The notes: generated by a model not told the origin, from the letters alone. DNA of 64,000 nucleotides from Elusimicrobiota bacterium (GCA_016194705.1 JACQAZ010000029.1:1-64000), one strand, 5' to 3'. Positions 22,395 through 31,581 are shown, counted from the stretch's first letter. Made by a program: numbers and translations.

Positions 22395-23767
22395 TCAAGC
22401 ATCCCGACCTCATCATCAAGAGCCGCCGGGTCGCGACCCCGCGCTGCGTCGAGCCCGCCGCCGTGCTGATCCAGGGAGGGACCATTCAGAGCGTCCAACC
22501 CTACGACCGCTTCAAGTCGTCGGGCCCCGTCCTCGACGTGGGCAGCCTCGTCGTGATGGCGGGGCTGGTCGACACGCACGTCCACCTCAACGACCCGGGG
22601 CGCTCCGAGTGGGAGGGTTTCGAGACCGGCACGCGCGCGGCGGCCGCCGGCGGCATCACGACCGTGGTCGACATGCCGCTCAACTCCAAGCCCGTCACGA
22701 CCTCCGCCCAGGCCCTGATGGTCAAGATGGCCTCGGCCGAGGGCCGGGTCTGGACCGACATCGGCTTCTGGGGCGGCGTAGTGCCGGGAAACGAAGGCGA
22801 GCTCGAGCCGATGATCGAGTCGGGCGTCTTCGGCTTCAAGTGCTTCCTCGTGCACTCCGGCATCGAGGACTTCCCGTGCGTGGCCGAGAGCGACCTGCGC
22901 AAGGCGATGCTCCTGCTCGCGCGCCGCAACGTCCCGCTGCTCGCCCACGCCGAGCTCGCCTGCACTCAGCCGCCCATCGCCGACGACCCCCGCAGCTACG
23001 GCGGCTACCTCGCCTCCCGGCCCAAGGCCTGGGAGAACGAAGCCATCAAGCTGCTCGCGCGGCTTTCGCGCGAGACGGGCTGCCGCACGCACATCGTGCA
23101 CCTCTCCTCGGCCGAGGCCCTGCCGATCATCGCCGAGGCCCGGCGCGTCGGCGCGCCGCTTACCGTCGAGACCTGCCCGCACTACCTGAGCTTCGCCTCC
23201 GAGGAGGTGCCCGACGGCCGCACCGAGTTCAAGTGCGCGCCTCCGATCCGGGAAGCCGCCAACCGCGAGCGGCTCTGGGGGGCCTTCCCGGAAGGCCTCG
23301 TCGATTTCGTCGTCTCCGACCACTCGCCGTGCCTCCCTGAGCTCAAGGCGCGCGAGACCGGAGACTTCACAGCCGCCTGGGGCGGCATCTCGGGCCTTCA
23401 GCTGACCTTGCCCGCCGTCTGGACTCAGGCGCGCGCGCGCGGCTTCAAGGTCGAGGACCTCGCCTTGTGGCTCTCGAGCAACCCGGCGCGCTTCGCGGGC
23501 CTCGGACGCCGCAAGGGACGCATCGCCTGGGGGGCGGACGCCGACATCGTCGTGTGGGACCCCGACGCCTCGGTCGCGGTCGAGCCCGGCATGCTCGAAC
23601 ACCGCCACAAGCTGACGCCGTACGCCGGCCGGAGCCTGCTGGGCAAGGTCAAGATGACCTTCCTGCGCGGGACGCAGGTCTACCACGAGGGCCGGTTCCC
23701 GTCGAGCGCGCGCGGGCAGCTCCTCTTCAGGACACAGAGCGAATATGAGCTTCACGGAACTCATTGA
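22391..23767 (+). CDS. allB: allantoinase
   Basis: A 458-residue dihydroorotase-type amidohydrolase. GLVDTHVHLNDPGRSEWEGF supplies the HxH metal site and the EGF element of allantoinases. FGFKCFLVHSG carries the Lys that becomes carboxylated, LLAHAE and HIVHLSSAEALP give the two His ligands, and FVVSDHSPC supplies the Asp. It hydrolyses allantoin to allantoate in the cytoplasm. The next gene, allantoicase, overlaps by 23 bases, supporting the assignment over hydantoinase. Confidence 0.92.
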   Translation: MIKHPDLIIKSRRVATPRCVEPAAVLIQGGTIQSVQPYDRFKSSGPVLDVGSLVVMAGLVDTHVHLNDPGRSEWEGFETGTRAAAAGGITTVVDMPLNSKPVTTSAQALMVKMASAEGRVWTDIGFWGGVVPGNEGELEPMIESGVFGFKCFLVHSGIEDFPCVAESDLRKAMLLLARRNVPLLAHAELACTQPPIADDPRSYGGYLASRPKAWENEAIKLLARLSRETGCRTHIVHLSSAEALPIIAEARRVGAPLTVETCPHYLSFASEEVPDGRTEFKCAPPIREAANRERLWGAFPEGLVDFVVSDHSPCLPELKARETGDFTAAWGGISGLQLTLPAVWTQARARGFKVEDLALWLSSNPARFAGLGRRKGRIAWGADADIVVWDPDASVAVEPGMLEHRHKLTPYAGRSLLGKVKMTFLRGTQVYHEGRFPSSARGQLLFRTQSEYELHGTH

Positions 23768-24731
23768 TCTGGCGGCCGCCAAGGTGGGCGGCAATGCCCT
23801 GGCGTGCAACGACGACTTCTTCGCTTCCCGCCACAATCTCCTGAAGGCCGAGAAGCCGGTCTTCATCGAGGACAAGTTCACCTCCCAAGGGAAGTGGATG
23901 GACGGCTGGGAGACCAGGCGGCGCCGCACGCCGGGTCACGACTGGTGCCTCATCCGGCTGGGCCTTCGCGGCGTGATCCGGGGCTTCGTCGCGGACACGA
24001 GCTACTTCACGGGCAACTACCCGGAGGCCTGCTCGATCGACGCCTGCGACGCGCGCGGCAAGCTCTCCCCGGCCGCTTTGCTCAAGGACCACGCGGCCTG
24101 GACCAACATACTGCCCAAGACTCCCCTCAAGGGCGGCTCGCACAACCTCCTGCCCTGCCGCAGCCTCGGGACCTGGACCCACGTGCGCCTCAACATCTTT
24201 CCGGACGGCGGCGTCGCCCGTTTGAGGGTCCACGGCGACGTCATCCCGGACTGGGATCGTCTCAAGTCGTCGGGACGGCTCATCGATCTGGCCGCCGTCG
24301 AGAACGGGGGCATGGCGATCTCGCAGTCCGACATGTACTTCGGCCGCGCGACCAACATGCTGATGCCCGGCCGCGCCAAGAACATGGGCGACGGCTGGGA
24401 GACCAAGCGCCGCCGCGGCCCCGGCCATGATTGGTGCGTCATCAAGCTCGGCGCCACCGGCCGCATCGAAAAGGTAGAGGTCGACACAAACCACTTCAAG
24501 GGAAACTACCCGGACTCCTGTTTGATCGAGGGCGTCCTGGCTCCCGACGGCCTCTCGGCCGAGGGGGATCAGTCGTGGTTCGAGCTCCTGCCGCGCGTCA
24601 AGCTCGCGGCCCACAAGCGACTATTCTTCAAAGCCGCATCCCCGCGGCCGGCCACTCACGCGCGCGTGAGCATCTTCCCCGACGGCGGCATCAGCCGCTT
24701 GAGGCTCTATGGCCGGGTTGCAAAGCCTTAA
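23745..24731 (+). CDS. alc: allantoicase
   Basis: A 328-residue protein made of two similar jelly-roll repeats. The signatures DGWETRRRRTPGHDWCLIRL (repeat 1, near residue 51) and DGWETKRRRGPGHDWCVIKL (repeat 2, near residue 215) and the pairs FTGNYPEACSID / FKGNYPDSCLIE are diagnostic of allantoicase. It converts allantoate to ureidoglycolate and urea. Length is normal for the family. It overlaps both allantoinase and the OHCU decarboxylase gene by 23 bases. Confidence 0.95.
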   Translation: MSFTELIDLAAAKVGGNALACNDDFFASRHNLLKAEKPVFIEDKFTSQGKWMDGWETRRRRTPGHDWCLIRLGLRGVIRGFVADTSYFTGNYPEACSIDACDARGKLSPAALLKDHAAWTNILPKTPLKGGSHNLLPCRSLGTWTHVRLNIFPDGGVARLRVHGDVIPDWDRLKSSGRLIDLAAVENGGMAISQSDMYFGRATNMLMPGRAKNMGDGWETKRRRGPGHDWCVIKLGATGRIEKVEVDTNHFKGNYPDSCLIEGVLAPDGLSAEGDQSWFELLPRVKLAAHKRLFFKAASPRPATHARVSIFPDGGISRLRLYGRVAKP

Positions 24732-25218
24732 CGAGCTGCCGCCGAAAAAGGCCCGCGAGGCCTTCCTGCGCTGCTGCGGCTCCGCCGGCTGGGTCCAGGG
24801 GATGTTGATGCGCCGCCCTTTCAAGACCGAGACGGACCTCTTCGCGGCGGCCGACGAGATCTGGCAGAGGCTCTCAAAGGCGGATTTTTTGGAAGCCTTC
24901 GCGCGCCACCCGCGCATCGGGGGCAAGGACGCGCTGCGCGCGAAGTTCGCCGCGACGCTCGGCTGGGCGCAGGGGGAACAGGCCGGAGCGCGGGAAGCCT
25001 CCGAAGAGGTCCTCGAGGCGCTCTCCCAGGGCAACGCCCAATACGAGAAGCGCTTCGGCTACATCTTCATCGTCTGCGCGACGGGGAAATCCGCCGCAGA
25101 GATGCTCGCTTTGCTCCACGCCCGGCTCCCGCATTCGCCAGACAAGGAGCTCGCCATCGCGGCGGGAGAGCAGGCCAAGATCACGGCGCTGAGGCTCAAG
25201 AAGCTCCTTGAAAGCTAG
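24709..25218 (+). CDS. uraD: 2-oxo-4-hydroxy-4-carboxy-5-ureidoimidazoline (OHCU) decarboxylase
   Basis: A 169-residue all-helical protein. FARHPRIGGKDALR near residue 62 carries the catalytic His and the HPRIG motif. The tail YEKRFGYIFIVCATGKSAAE and ARLPHSPDKELAIAAGEQ matches the substrate-binding FGxxFxxxxxG and RLxNxxxxE segments. It catalyses the last step from urate to S-allantoin, after HIU hydrolase, which is encoded at 26790. The gene overlaps the allantoicase gene. Confidence 0.92.
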   Translation: MAGLQSLNELPPKKAREAFLRCCGSAGWVQGMLMRRPFKTETDLFAAADEIWQRLSKADFLEAFARHPRIGGKDALRAKFAATLGWAQGEQAGAREASEEVLEALSQGNAQYEKRFGYIFIVCATGKSAAEMLALLHARLPHSPDKELAIAAGEQAKITALRLKKLLES

Positions 25219-25861
25219 CGCGCTCGCCGCCGTCCTGGCCTGCTTCCTCGTATCCGGCTGCATCGAACACCTGCCCGCGACCCTGCCCCCCTCGCAGCTC
25301 GGCGTCACCGACAGCGTCCCGGTCGGGCCGGCCGAAGGCTTGGCGCGCTCCTTCCATTTTTTCGGCTGGCGGCGCTTCGGCGACGACACGACCGAGTCGG
25401 CGATCCGCGCCGCCAAGAAGGGAAACCAGGACCTCGACCTCATCAACGTCTTGGTCGACCGCCGCGTGCACTGCCTGCCGGCCTGCGAGGCGGCCTTTTT
25501 CACCTGGTCGGAGACCGAGGTGCGGGGGACTCTGGTCCGCTACAAGCGCCTGCCCGATTGGGAGAAGCCCCAGAGCCCCGACCTGACGAAGTTCGCACCG
25601 GGCCGCGGCCCGCCCGCGGAGCCGCTCCTCGAGCGGCTCATGCATCTCTATGCCCAGGACCCGAAGTCGGCCGCGGAGTTTTACCAGAGCCTCGACCACG
25701 ACACGCGCCGCCAGCTCGTCGAGCTCGTGGTCTCCGAGAAGGGGCTCACGACGGGGCAGGGGTGGACCTTCAGAATCCCGAAGAGCGCGTCTCCGGAAGA
25801 GAAGAGGTTTCTCGCCTGGTTCGTGGGGACCTACACGACCTACCAGCCGCTCGACGAGTAG
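25208..25861 (+). CDS. putative lipoprotein
   Basis: A 217-residue protein starting at TTG 25208, overlapping the previous stop by 11 bases. KASALAAVLACFLVSGC is a lipoprotein signal with lipobox LVSGC, so the mature protein would be anchored by Cys18. The middle (ESAIRAAKKGNQDLDLINVLVDRRVHCLPACEA) resembles small TRL-like lipoprotein domains. The C-terminal helical part is unknown. It ends the plus-strand purine operon but has no evident role in it. Confidence 0.65.
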   Translation: MKASALAAVLACFLVSGCIEHLPATLPPSQLGVTDSVPVGPAEGLARSFHFFGWRRFGDDTTESAIRAAKKGNQDLDLINVLVDRRVHCLPACEAAFFTWSETEVRGTLVRYKRLPDWEKPQSPDLTKFAPGRGPPAEPLLERLMHLYAQDPKSAAEFYQSLDHDTRRQLVELVVSEKGLTTGQGWTFRIPKSASPEEKRFLAWFVGTYTTYQPLDE

Positions 25862-25871
25862 CGGCTACTCG
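25855..25871. other. short palindrome at convergent stop codons
   Basis: CGAGTAGC and GCTACTCG flank one base exactly where the convergent genes at 25861 and 25865 end. It could act as a weak bidirectional terminator, but there is no T-run on either strand. Confidence 0.3.
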
Positions 25872-26710
25872 CCGATCCACCGCGGGGCGCCGGAATTGGC
25901 GGCCTGGATCGTATTCTCGGGCCAGAACACCTTGAGGCCCGCGCCGTCCTTGGACGGATAGGTCGCGAGCAAGCGGTTCTTGTTCCCGTACACCTCGTAC
26001 TGCTCCTGCCCGGCGAGGACTCTGCCCGCGCTCGCAGAGGCGGTCTCCGCGTCCTTCTTCGGGAGCCCCGCGCGCGCCAGCGCGTCGGGCAGGACCTCCA
26101 GGCTGCGCAGCGCCTGGACCGCGCTCACGCGGCCCTTGCGCACGACGCCGACGGCGACGAAGTGCTCGCACGGCGCATCCGCCGACGCCGGACGGCTCAA
26201 GTCCGAGTAGAAGACGCCCTTCTCGGTCTCGACGGCGAGGTACCGCCCGCCGACGACGCGCACTCCGCGGTCTTCTTTAGCCTCGCAATCGATGGTGGCC
26301 ACCGCGATGGTCCGATTGGGGTTGACGTCCGGCGGCACCAAGAGCAGGTGGCGCTCGGAGGCCGGCCGCTTTGATTTGGCCTTGGCCGTGTAGATCTTGA
26401 TGCGCGCCCGAAGCTCGGGCAAGAGGTCCTTGTTGACGGGATCGAGCGCGTACTCCTTCTGGACGGCTTTGAGCAGGGCGGCCGGAGGAGCGACGGCGGC
26501 CGCTTCGGCGGCGCGGCGCTGTGCGAGCTCAGCCTGGGCTTCCTTGAGCTTGGCCTCGAGGGACTTGAGCTTGGCCTCGAGGGCCGCGTCGCCGCCGGAG
26601 GTCCCGGCTCCGGGGGGCGCAAGCTCGTCGTTGGACGGGCCTTGATACTGAGCGTTCACGGTGGCCGCGAGCGCTAGGACCAGCGCCGACAGGACGACGG
26701 GCGTCTTCAT
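25865..26710 (-). CDS. exported coiled-coil protein of unknown function
   Basis: A 281-residue protein with a signal peptide (MKTPVVLSALVLALAATVNA) followed by a Gly/Pro linker and a coiled coil with near-perfect repeats (LEAKLKSLEAKLKEAQAELA). The C-terminal 170 residues are a beta-rich domain (RTIAVATIDCEAKEDRGVRV, GRYLAVETEKGVFYSDLS) and a tail with EQYEVYGNKNRLLATYPSKD. No family recognised. It is transcribed toward the purine operon from its own promoter. Confidence 0.6.
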   Translation of the reverse strand: MKTPVVLSALVLALAATVNAQYQGPSNDELAPPGAGTSGGDAALEAKLKSLEAKLKEAQAELAQRRAAEAAAVAPPAALLKAVQKEYALDPVNKDLLPELRARIKIYTAKAKSKRPASERHLLLVPPDVNPNRTIAVATIDCEAKEDRGVRVVGGRYLAVETEKGVFYSDLSRPASADAPCEHFVAVGVVRKGRVSAVQALRSLEVLPDALARAGLPKKDAETASASAGRVLAGQEQYEVYGNKNRLLATYPSKDGAGLKVFWPENTIQAANSGAPRWIGE

Positions 26711-26722
26711 GGTGACGCCCTT

Positions 26723-26751
26723 AGTGTAGACCCGGACCCGGTTTTTGTCAA
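26723..26751 (-). promoter_or_regulatory. sigma70 promoter of the exported coiled-coil gene
   Basis: On the minus strand TTGACA (26746-26751) and TACACT (26723-26728) are 17 bases apart; ATG 26710 is 12 bases after the -10. Confidence 0.8.
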
Positions 26752-26774
26752 TAGAAAGAAACACGGCGAATTAG

Positions 26775-26780
26775 TATGAT
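26775..26780 (+). promoter_or_regulatory. -10 element before the HIU hydrolase gene
   Basis: TATGAT lies 9 bases before ATG 26790, so the leader would be about 3 bases. Confidence 0.5.
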
Positions 26781-26789
26781 TCCAATGCG

Positions 26790-27134
26790 ATGAGCCCGAT
26801 CACGACTCACGTCCTCGACACCGCGCGCGGCCTGCCCGCGATGGGCGTTCCCGTCAAGCTCGAGGCGCGCAAGGCCCCCGACCGCTGGGAGCTCATCGGG
26901 CGCGGCACCACGGACACCGACGGCCGCGCTTCCGAGCTGCTGCCCGATAAGTTCCCGGTCGAGAACGGCGTCTACCGGCTGATCTTCGAGACCGGGGTTT
27001 ATTTCAAGACGGTGGGCGTGAAGGATCCCTTCTATCCCAACGTGACGGTGGTCTTCGAGGTTCGTGATCAACGGCACCACCACGTGCCGCTGCTGCTCTC
27101 GCCCTTCGGCTACTCGACCTACCGCGGCAGCTGA
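26790..27134 (+). CDS. uraH: 5-hydroxyisourate hydrolase (transthyretin-like)
   Basis: A 114-residue protein of full family length. It starts ITTHVLDTARGLPAMGVPVKL (catalytic His and the PAxxVxV strand), has WELIGRGTTDTDGR, and ends HHHVPLLLSPFGYSTYRGS, the C-terminal YRGS hallmark. It converts 5-hydroxyisourate, the product of urate oxidation, to OHCU, the substrate of UraD. It stands alone between two minus-strand genes and overlaps the convergent TPR gene by 16 bases. Confidence 0.95.
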   Translation: MSPITTHVLDTARGLPAMGVPVKLEARKAPDRWELIGRGTTDTDGRASELLPDKFPVENGVYRLIFETGVYFKTVGVKDPFYPNVTVVFEVRDQRHHHVPLLLSPFGYSTYRGS

Positions 27135-30100
27135 GCCGCGAAAGCCCCCTTCAGAAGCGCCGCGAAGCCCGGGCTCGACTCCTTGCACAACAGGTAGTCG
27201 AATTCCTTCTCGCCCTTCGCCCTCGCTTCCTTGATAAAACTCTCGTCCCCCAGCGCCTCGCGCGCGAGCGCGAGCGCCGGCTCGGTCTTGCCCGCACGGT
27301 CGAGCACCGCGGCCTTCTTAAGGGCGACTTCCTTGTCCCGCGGGTCGAGCCGCAAGGCCTCGTCGAAGCACGAGACGGCCTCGTCGAAGCGGCGCAGGTG
27401 GTTGCAGCACCAGCCCCGGCAGCGCCAGTACTCGACGTTCTTCGGCCACCACTGGTTCAAGCGCTGCCAGCAGGAGAGGGCCTCCTCCCGGCTCTCCACC
27501 TGCTCGAGCAGCTGGGCGCGCATCTTCCACGACGACTCGTCGCGCGGGTCGAGCTCGCACGCGCGCTCGACGGACCTCAAAGCCTCGTCGAAGCGGCTCG
27601 TGAAGGCGAGAGCCGTGCAAAGGTTGCACCAAGCGTTGGCGTTCAAGGGATCGAGCTCGAGGGCCCGCTGGAACAGCGGGACGGCCTGCGCGAAGCGCAT
27701 GGCCATGGCTTCGGCGTTGGCCGCGTCGATCAGCGCCGCCGCGGCCTGAGGGTCGCGCTTTCGGCCGGTGTTCTCGAGGTCCCAAAGCTGACGCTGGACG
27801 CCGTTGATGAGGTTGACGTCGGTCGCGGGCCCGATCCCGGCCAGGAAGGTCCGGTAAAGGCCCTTGGCGGCGTCGAGCCGGCCCGACTTTAGCTCGAGGT
27901 CGCCCTTGAACAGCAAGGCCAGCTCGTGCCCGGGCTTGGCGGCCAACGTCTCGTCGAGAAAGCGCGCGAAACGCTCGGGCTGCTTGAGGTCCCTAAGGCA
28001 GACGGCCTTGTTCTTCCAGCTGCTCATGTCGGCGCAGTCGAGCGCCATGGCCCGTTCGAAGAGGACGATCGCATCATCGACGCGGCCCATCTTCGAGAGG
28101 ACCGTGCCCTTGTTGGCGATCGTCAGCTTGTGGTCCGGGTCGATGGCGAGATTCTCGTCCATCGCCTTGAGAGACTCATCGTAGCGGCCCGCGATCGCGT
28201 GGGCGACGCCGACCTCGCGCCGGATGTTGAGGCGCGCGGGATCGAGGGCCAAGGCCTTCTTCGCGGCCTCCAAGAACGCCTCCGGCGTGCCGCTCGCGTC
28301 GAGCTCCCAGGCGGTCTTGCAGGCCTCGACCACAGGCAGCCGCCTCTTGGCGTCCTCGACCTCGGCCTCGTGTCCGGCCGGCGGCGCGCCGAGGAAGGAA
28401 CTCAGGCTGCCGGCCGCGGCGGCGTATTTGTCGAGCTCGTATTCGCAGAGCGCCATGGGATAGTAGACGAGGTACGAGGCCGAGCAGTCGCGCCCCCCGG
28501 CGGCGTGCGTTTTCTGGTCGACGCACAGGCCCAGGCCGTGCCAGGGCGAGGCGCCCCGGATTCTCCGGAACCGCTCGAAATCCGCGAGGGCCCCTTGGCG
28601 CTCTCCCCGCGCCATCAGCACCTGCCCCTTCGCGTAGAGGGCGGGAGCGCAACCCTTATCCAGAGCCAGCGCCCGGTCGTATTCGGCCAGAGCCTCCTGG
28701 TCCTTCTTGGCCGCGCGCATGAGACCGCCGAGGCGGCAATGCGGCGAGGGCGCCTTGGGATCGAGCTTGAGGGCCTCGGCGCAGGCGGCCGCGGCCTCCG
28801 GCGACTTGCCGAGCCCCGCCAGCGCGCCCGCCTTGCCGTCCCAGGCGTCCGCGCTCGGAGCGAGGGCGAGAGCCTTCTCGAAGCTGGCCAACGCCTCATC
28901 ATAGCGCCGCATCGGCAGCAGTAGGAATCCCTTGTTGCACAAAGCGCCCGGCTGCCCGCCGTCGAGGGTGAGCGCCGCATCGATCAGGCTCAGCGCCGCG
29001 GCGTCGCCCGCCGGCTTCTGCGCGAGGGTCTCGGCCTGCGCGAGCAGCCATTGAAGGTCCTTGGCCCTGCGTTCCGGCGTGGCCGGCAGGACCTCGGCCA
29101 GGCGCGCGTAGAGGGAACGCTTCGGGCCCGACTCGGAGCGCTCGGCGATCCAGGCGAAAGGATCGAGCGCGGCTCCGCCGTTGAGCGACACGGAGCTCTT
29201 GAGCTTGTCCTTGAGATCCGGCTTCCACTGAGCGCCCGCGGCGCGCTTGAGGGTCTCTCCGAGGTAGCAGCCCAGCGGCCAGAGCTCGGCGTCCCAAGCG
29301 GGCTTGCCCTTCGTCCGGTACGCGCCCTTCTCTTGGTCCCAGACTTCGGCGATCCAGGCGTCGAGAGCCGCGAGGCCGGCCGTGGAATAGTCCAGCGTGA
29401 TGCCGTATCTGGCGGCCCGCGTCACGATCCAGTTTGACGATGGGCCGAAGTCCGGAGCCTCGGGCGCGCCGATCGCGTCTTGTTCCTCCGCCTGCCGCTT
29501 GACCGCGGCCGGGTCGAGCTTGGCGAACTGCTCGAAGATGGCCGCGAGCGCGGGGCTCTTGAGGTTCGGATCGAGGCCGACGGCGAGTTGGGCGAACTGC
29601 CGGGCTAGGACGATCTTCATCTCCAAGGGCAGCGCGCTTTTCTGCATGAAATGCTCGGCCTGCTTGAGGAACCCCGGCGCCATCGCCGGGCGAGACTCGG
29701 GCTTGATCTGCACGCTGAGCGTGAACAGAAGAGGCATCATCGCGTCCTCGGCGCCGTTCTTGAAGCGCTTGAGGACCTTCGTGATGGGGAACATCTGAGT
29801 CCCGTTCGGCAGGCAAAACTTCGTCCAGAAGGGGTTCGCCGGATGTTGAGGGTCTTCCTCCCAGACGCCTCCCAGCTGACGCTTGACGACCTCCCCGAAA
29901 TAGCTGCCGAACTGGATCATAATGTTGGTCTTGCCCTTGCTGGGCTGGTAGTCGTCGCTGCCGGGAGATTCTCCCTTCGTGCCCCAGGTCACCGAGATGA
30001 ACTCATCGAGCGCGGCGATGCTGGCGGGCGAATAATCGAGAAGCACGCCGAAGCCGCCGACGAAAGGATCGGTGGGCCCGGAGTTCGCGACGAACTGCGC

Positions 30101-30253
30101 CGCGAAGGCCGCGTAATCCGCTTTCCCCGGCGCGGGCGCGGTCTCTCCATGGGCGCCCGATTCGGCCGCCTTCTCGCGGCGCAGGACGGTCTGGCAGAGA
30201 TTGCAGCAGAGGGCGTCCGGCGCGTTCTCGTAGCCGCAGCGGGGGCACTTCAT
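27119..30253 (-). CDS. large TPR protein with N-terminal zinc ribbon
   Basis: A 1044-residue cytoplasmic protein with no signal peptide. It starts MKCPRCGYENAPDALCCNLC, a zinc ribbon with two CxxC pairs. Two related helical modules follow (around residues 65-250 and 270-400; compare LDYSPASIAALDEFISVTWG and LDYSTAGLAALDAWIAEVWD). From about residue 440 to the end there are at least 14 TPR units (for example RYDEALASFEKALALAPSAD, RFDEAVSCFDEALRLDPRDK). It is likely a scaffold or assembly protein; partner unknown. Confidence 0.75.
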   Translation of the reverse strand: MKCPRCGYENAPDALCCNLCQTVLRREKAAESGAHGETAPAPGKADYAAFAAQFVANSGPTDPFVGGFGVLLDYSPASIAALDEFISVTWGTKGESPGSDDYQPSKGKTNIMIQFGSYFGEVVKRQLGGVWEEDPQHPANPFWTKFCLPNGTQMFPITKVLKRFKNGAEDAMMPLLFTLSVQIKPESRPAMAPGFLKQAEHFMQKSALPLEMKIVLARQFAQLAVGLDPNLKSPALAAIFEQFAKLDPAAVKRQAEEQDAIGAPEAPDFGPSSNWIVTRAARYGITLDYSTAGLAALDAWIAEVWDQEKGAYRTKGKPAWDAELWPLGCYLGETLKRAAGAQWKPDLKDKLKSSVSLNGGAALDPFAWIAERSESGPKRSLYARLAEVLPATPERRAKDLQWLLAQAETLAQKPAGDAAALSLIDAALTLDGGQPGALCNKGFLLLPMRRYDEALASFEKALALAPSADAWDGKAGALAGLGKSPEAAAACAEALKLDPKAPSPHCRLGGLMRAAKKDQEALAEYDRALALDKGCAPALYAKGQVLMARGERQGALADFERFRRIRGASPWHGLGLCVDQKTHAAGGRDCSASYLVYYPMALCEYELDKYAAAAGSLSSFLGAPPAGHEAEVEDAKRRLPVVEACKTAWELDASGTPEAFLEAAKKALALDPARLNIRREVGVAHAIAGRYDESLKAMDENLAIDPDHKLTIANKGTVLSKMGRVDDAIVLFERAMALDCADMSSWKNKAVCLRDLKQPERFARFLDETLAAKPGHELALLFKGDLELKSGRLDAAKGLYRTFLAGIGPATDVNLINGVQRQLWDLENTGRKRDPQAAAALIDAANAEAMAMRFAQAVPLFQRALELDPLNANAWCNLCTALAFTSRFDEALRSVERACELDPRDESSWKMRAQLLEQVESREEALSCWQRLNQWWPKNVEYWRCRGWCCNHLRRFDEAVSCFDEALRLDPRDKEVALKKAAVLDRAGKTEPALALAREALGDESFIKEARAKGEKEFDYLLCKESSPGFAALLKGAFAAQLPR

Positions 30254-30262
30254 CGCGGCGAT

Positions 30263-30291
30263 AGGATGGCGCCCGGAATAAAAAAAGTCAA
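30263..30291 (-). promoter_or_regulatory. putative promoter of the zinc-ribbon TPR gene
   Basis: On the minus strand TTGACT (30286-30291) and CATCCT (30263-30268) are 17 bases apart; ATG 30253 lies 9 bases after the -10. Confidence 0.45.
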
Positions 30292-30842
30292 GGAGGCGGC
30301 AGTTGCCCCGACAGGAGCAGGCCCACCTGCTCGCGGTCGAGCTCCAAGGAGGGGCCGCCGGGGTTGATCACGACGCCGTCGTGGCCATTGGACGATGCGA
30401 AACCCAGCGCGTCTTTGGCGGGCGAGACCAGGCCGCTGAAGCCCGCCTTCCAGGCGTTGAGCTGCCTCCAATCCGTGAAGAGGACCAGGAGCTTTTGGTC
30501 GGCGTCGTTGGTGACCGTCACGATCTGTATCTCGTCGCCCTTGCGCAGGCTCGTCCAGGAGAGTTGGCCGGGCTTGCCTTCGGGGGCTCCGCGCGCGATG
30601 ATGTTGGCGCCGATGAGGTAAGTGCCCTTCATGACGGATTCCATCATGGCTCGAAGGTTGGGCCGCGACTGATCCTTCTGGAAGCGCTCCATCGCGCCCA
30701 CGACCTCGGGGTTCTCGACCGGCCGGGTGAGGTCCATCGGCGGTATGTCGGCCAGCTGTCCGCATTGCGGGCAGGGGACCTTCTGCCCCAGCATGTCCTC
30801 GCCGACGGCAAACTCCGCGCCGCAGCCGTGCTTGACCTGCAT
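30288..30842 (-). CDS. SseB-like protein with N-terminal zinc ribbon
   Basis: A 184-residue protein. The N-terminus (MQVKHGCGAEFAVGEDML then VPCPQCGQ) forms a small zinc ribbon. The C-terminal 110 residues show the SseB N-domain pattern: LIGANIIARG, ILVTVTND-like strands, LLVLFTDWRQLNAW, and GHDGVVINPGGPSLELDREQVGLLL. SseB-family domains act as protein-interaction or enhancer domains of unclear function. It follows the metallo-hydrolase gene by one base and is probably the last gene of the minus-strand purine transcript. Confidence 0.7.
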   Translation of the reverse strand: MQVKHGCGAEFAVGEDMLGQKVPCPQCGQLADIPPMDLTRPVENPEVVGAMERFQKDQSRPNLRAMMESVMKGTYLIGANIIARGAPEGKPGQLSWTSLRKGDEIQIVTVTNDADQKLLVLFTDWRQLNAWKAGFSGLVSPAKDALGFASSNGHDGVVINPGGPSLELDREQVGLLLSGQLPPP

Positions 30843-30843
30843 C

Positions 30844-31581
30844 CTAGAAGGACCGCGTCTCTCCGGGCCGCATGATCTGCAGGCGCTTGTCCCTTTTGAA
30901 GGCCTCGCGCACGTCCTCTTCCTTTGATAGGGCCGGGAAGGTGCCGAAATGCATCGGCACGATGGCGTCCGGCTTGAAATACTTTTTGACTGCCAGAGCG
31001 GCGGTCTTGGGGTCCTGGCCGTACGGACCTCCGCCGACATTGAACAAAAGGATCTTCGGATGGTAGAGCTCGTTGATGAGCTCCATGTCGCCGAAGATCC
31101 AAGTGTCTCCGGTGTGGTAGAGCGAACGCCCGTCATTGAAGCTCAGCACGAAGCCCAGGGGCCGTCCGGCCGGCTCGCTCGAGTGGATCGCAGGCACGAG
31201 ATGCACGGTCACGTCGCCGACCGTGAAGCTCCCCCCGACGTTTCCCCCCCAGGATTGCTTTTCCGGCAGGCCCAGCGTCTTGACCCACTCGAAGACGCCG
31301 ATGACGGGCGCGCCGCTCAAGGTGGCGATCTCGAGGGCGTCGCTCGAATGGTCGAAGTGCGAGTGGGTGACCAAGATCGCGTCGGGCTTGTAGCGGCGCG
31401 GGTCCTTGAACGCCTCCGGCGTGGCCGGGTCCCCTTTGAGGTACGGGTCGATCAGCAGCCGCTTGCCCGCGGGGGAGACGATCTCGAAGGCCGCGTGGCC
31501 GAGCCAGGTCACAGAGACCATCGCGTCCTTGGCCGCGGCCGGAGCCGCGAGCGCGAGAAGCGAGAGAAAGGCCGCCCTCAT
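30844..31581 (-). CDS. exported metallo-beta-lactamase-fold hydrolase (UPF0173-like)
   Basis: A 245-residue protein with a signal peptide (MRAAFLSLLALAAPAAA). VSVTWLGHAAFEI starts the fold; AILVTHSHFDHSSD is the HxHxDH zinc motif; further ligands are in VPAIHSSE, YHTGDTWIFGD and VPMHFGTFP. This is the UPF0173 / L-ascorbate-6-phosphate-lactonase-like branch. The family is usually cytoplasmic, so export is notable. The start lies at an ATGA overlap with the HicA-like gene. Confidence 0.8.
   Translation of the reverse strand: MRAAFLSLLALAAPAAAKDAMVSVTWLGHAAFEIVSPAGKRLLIDPYLKGDPATPEAFKDPRRYKPDAILVTHSHFDHSSDALEIATLSGAPVIGVFEWVKTLGLPEKQSWGGNVGGSFTVGDVTVHLVPAIHSSEPAGRPLGFVLSFNDGRSLYHTGDTWIFGDMELINELYHPKILLFNVGGGPYGQDPKTAALAVKKYFKPDAIVPMHFGTFPALSKEEDVREAFKRDKRLQIMRPGETRSF

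Noticed and set aside
22124..23929. A 601-codon minus-strand open frame opposite the allantoinase gene.
   Set aside because: It is low-complexity, rich in Arg/Gly/Ala and mirrors codon bias of a conserved plus-strand gene; high-GC sequence creates such shadow frames throughout the window.
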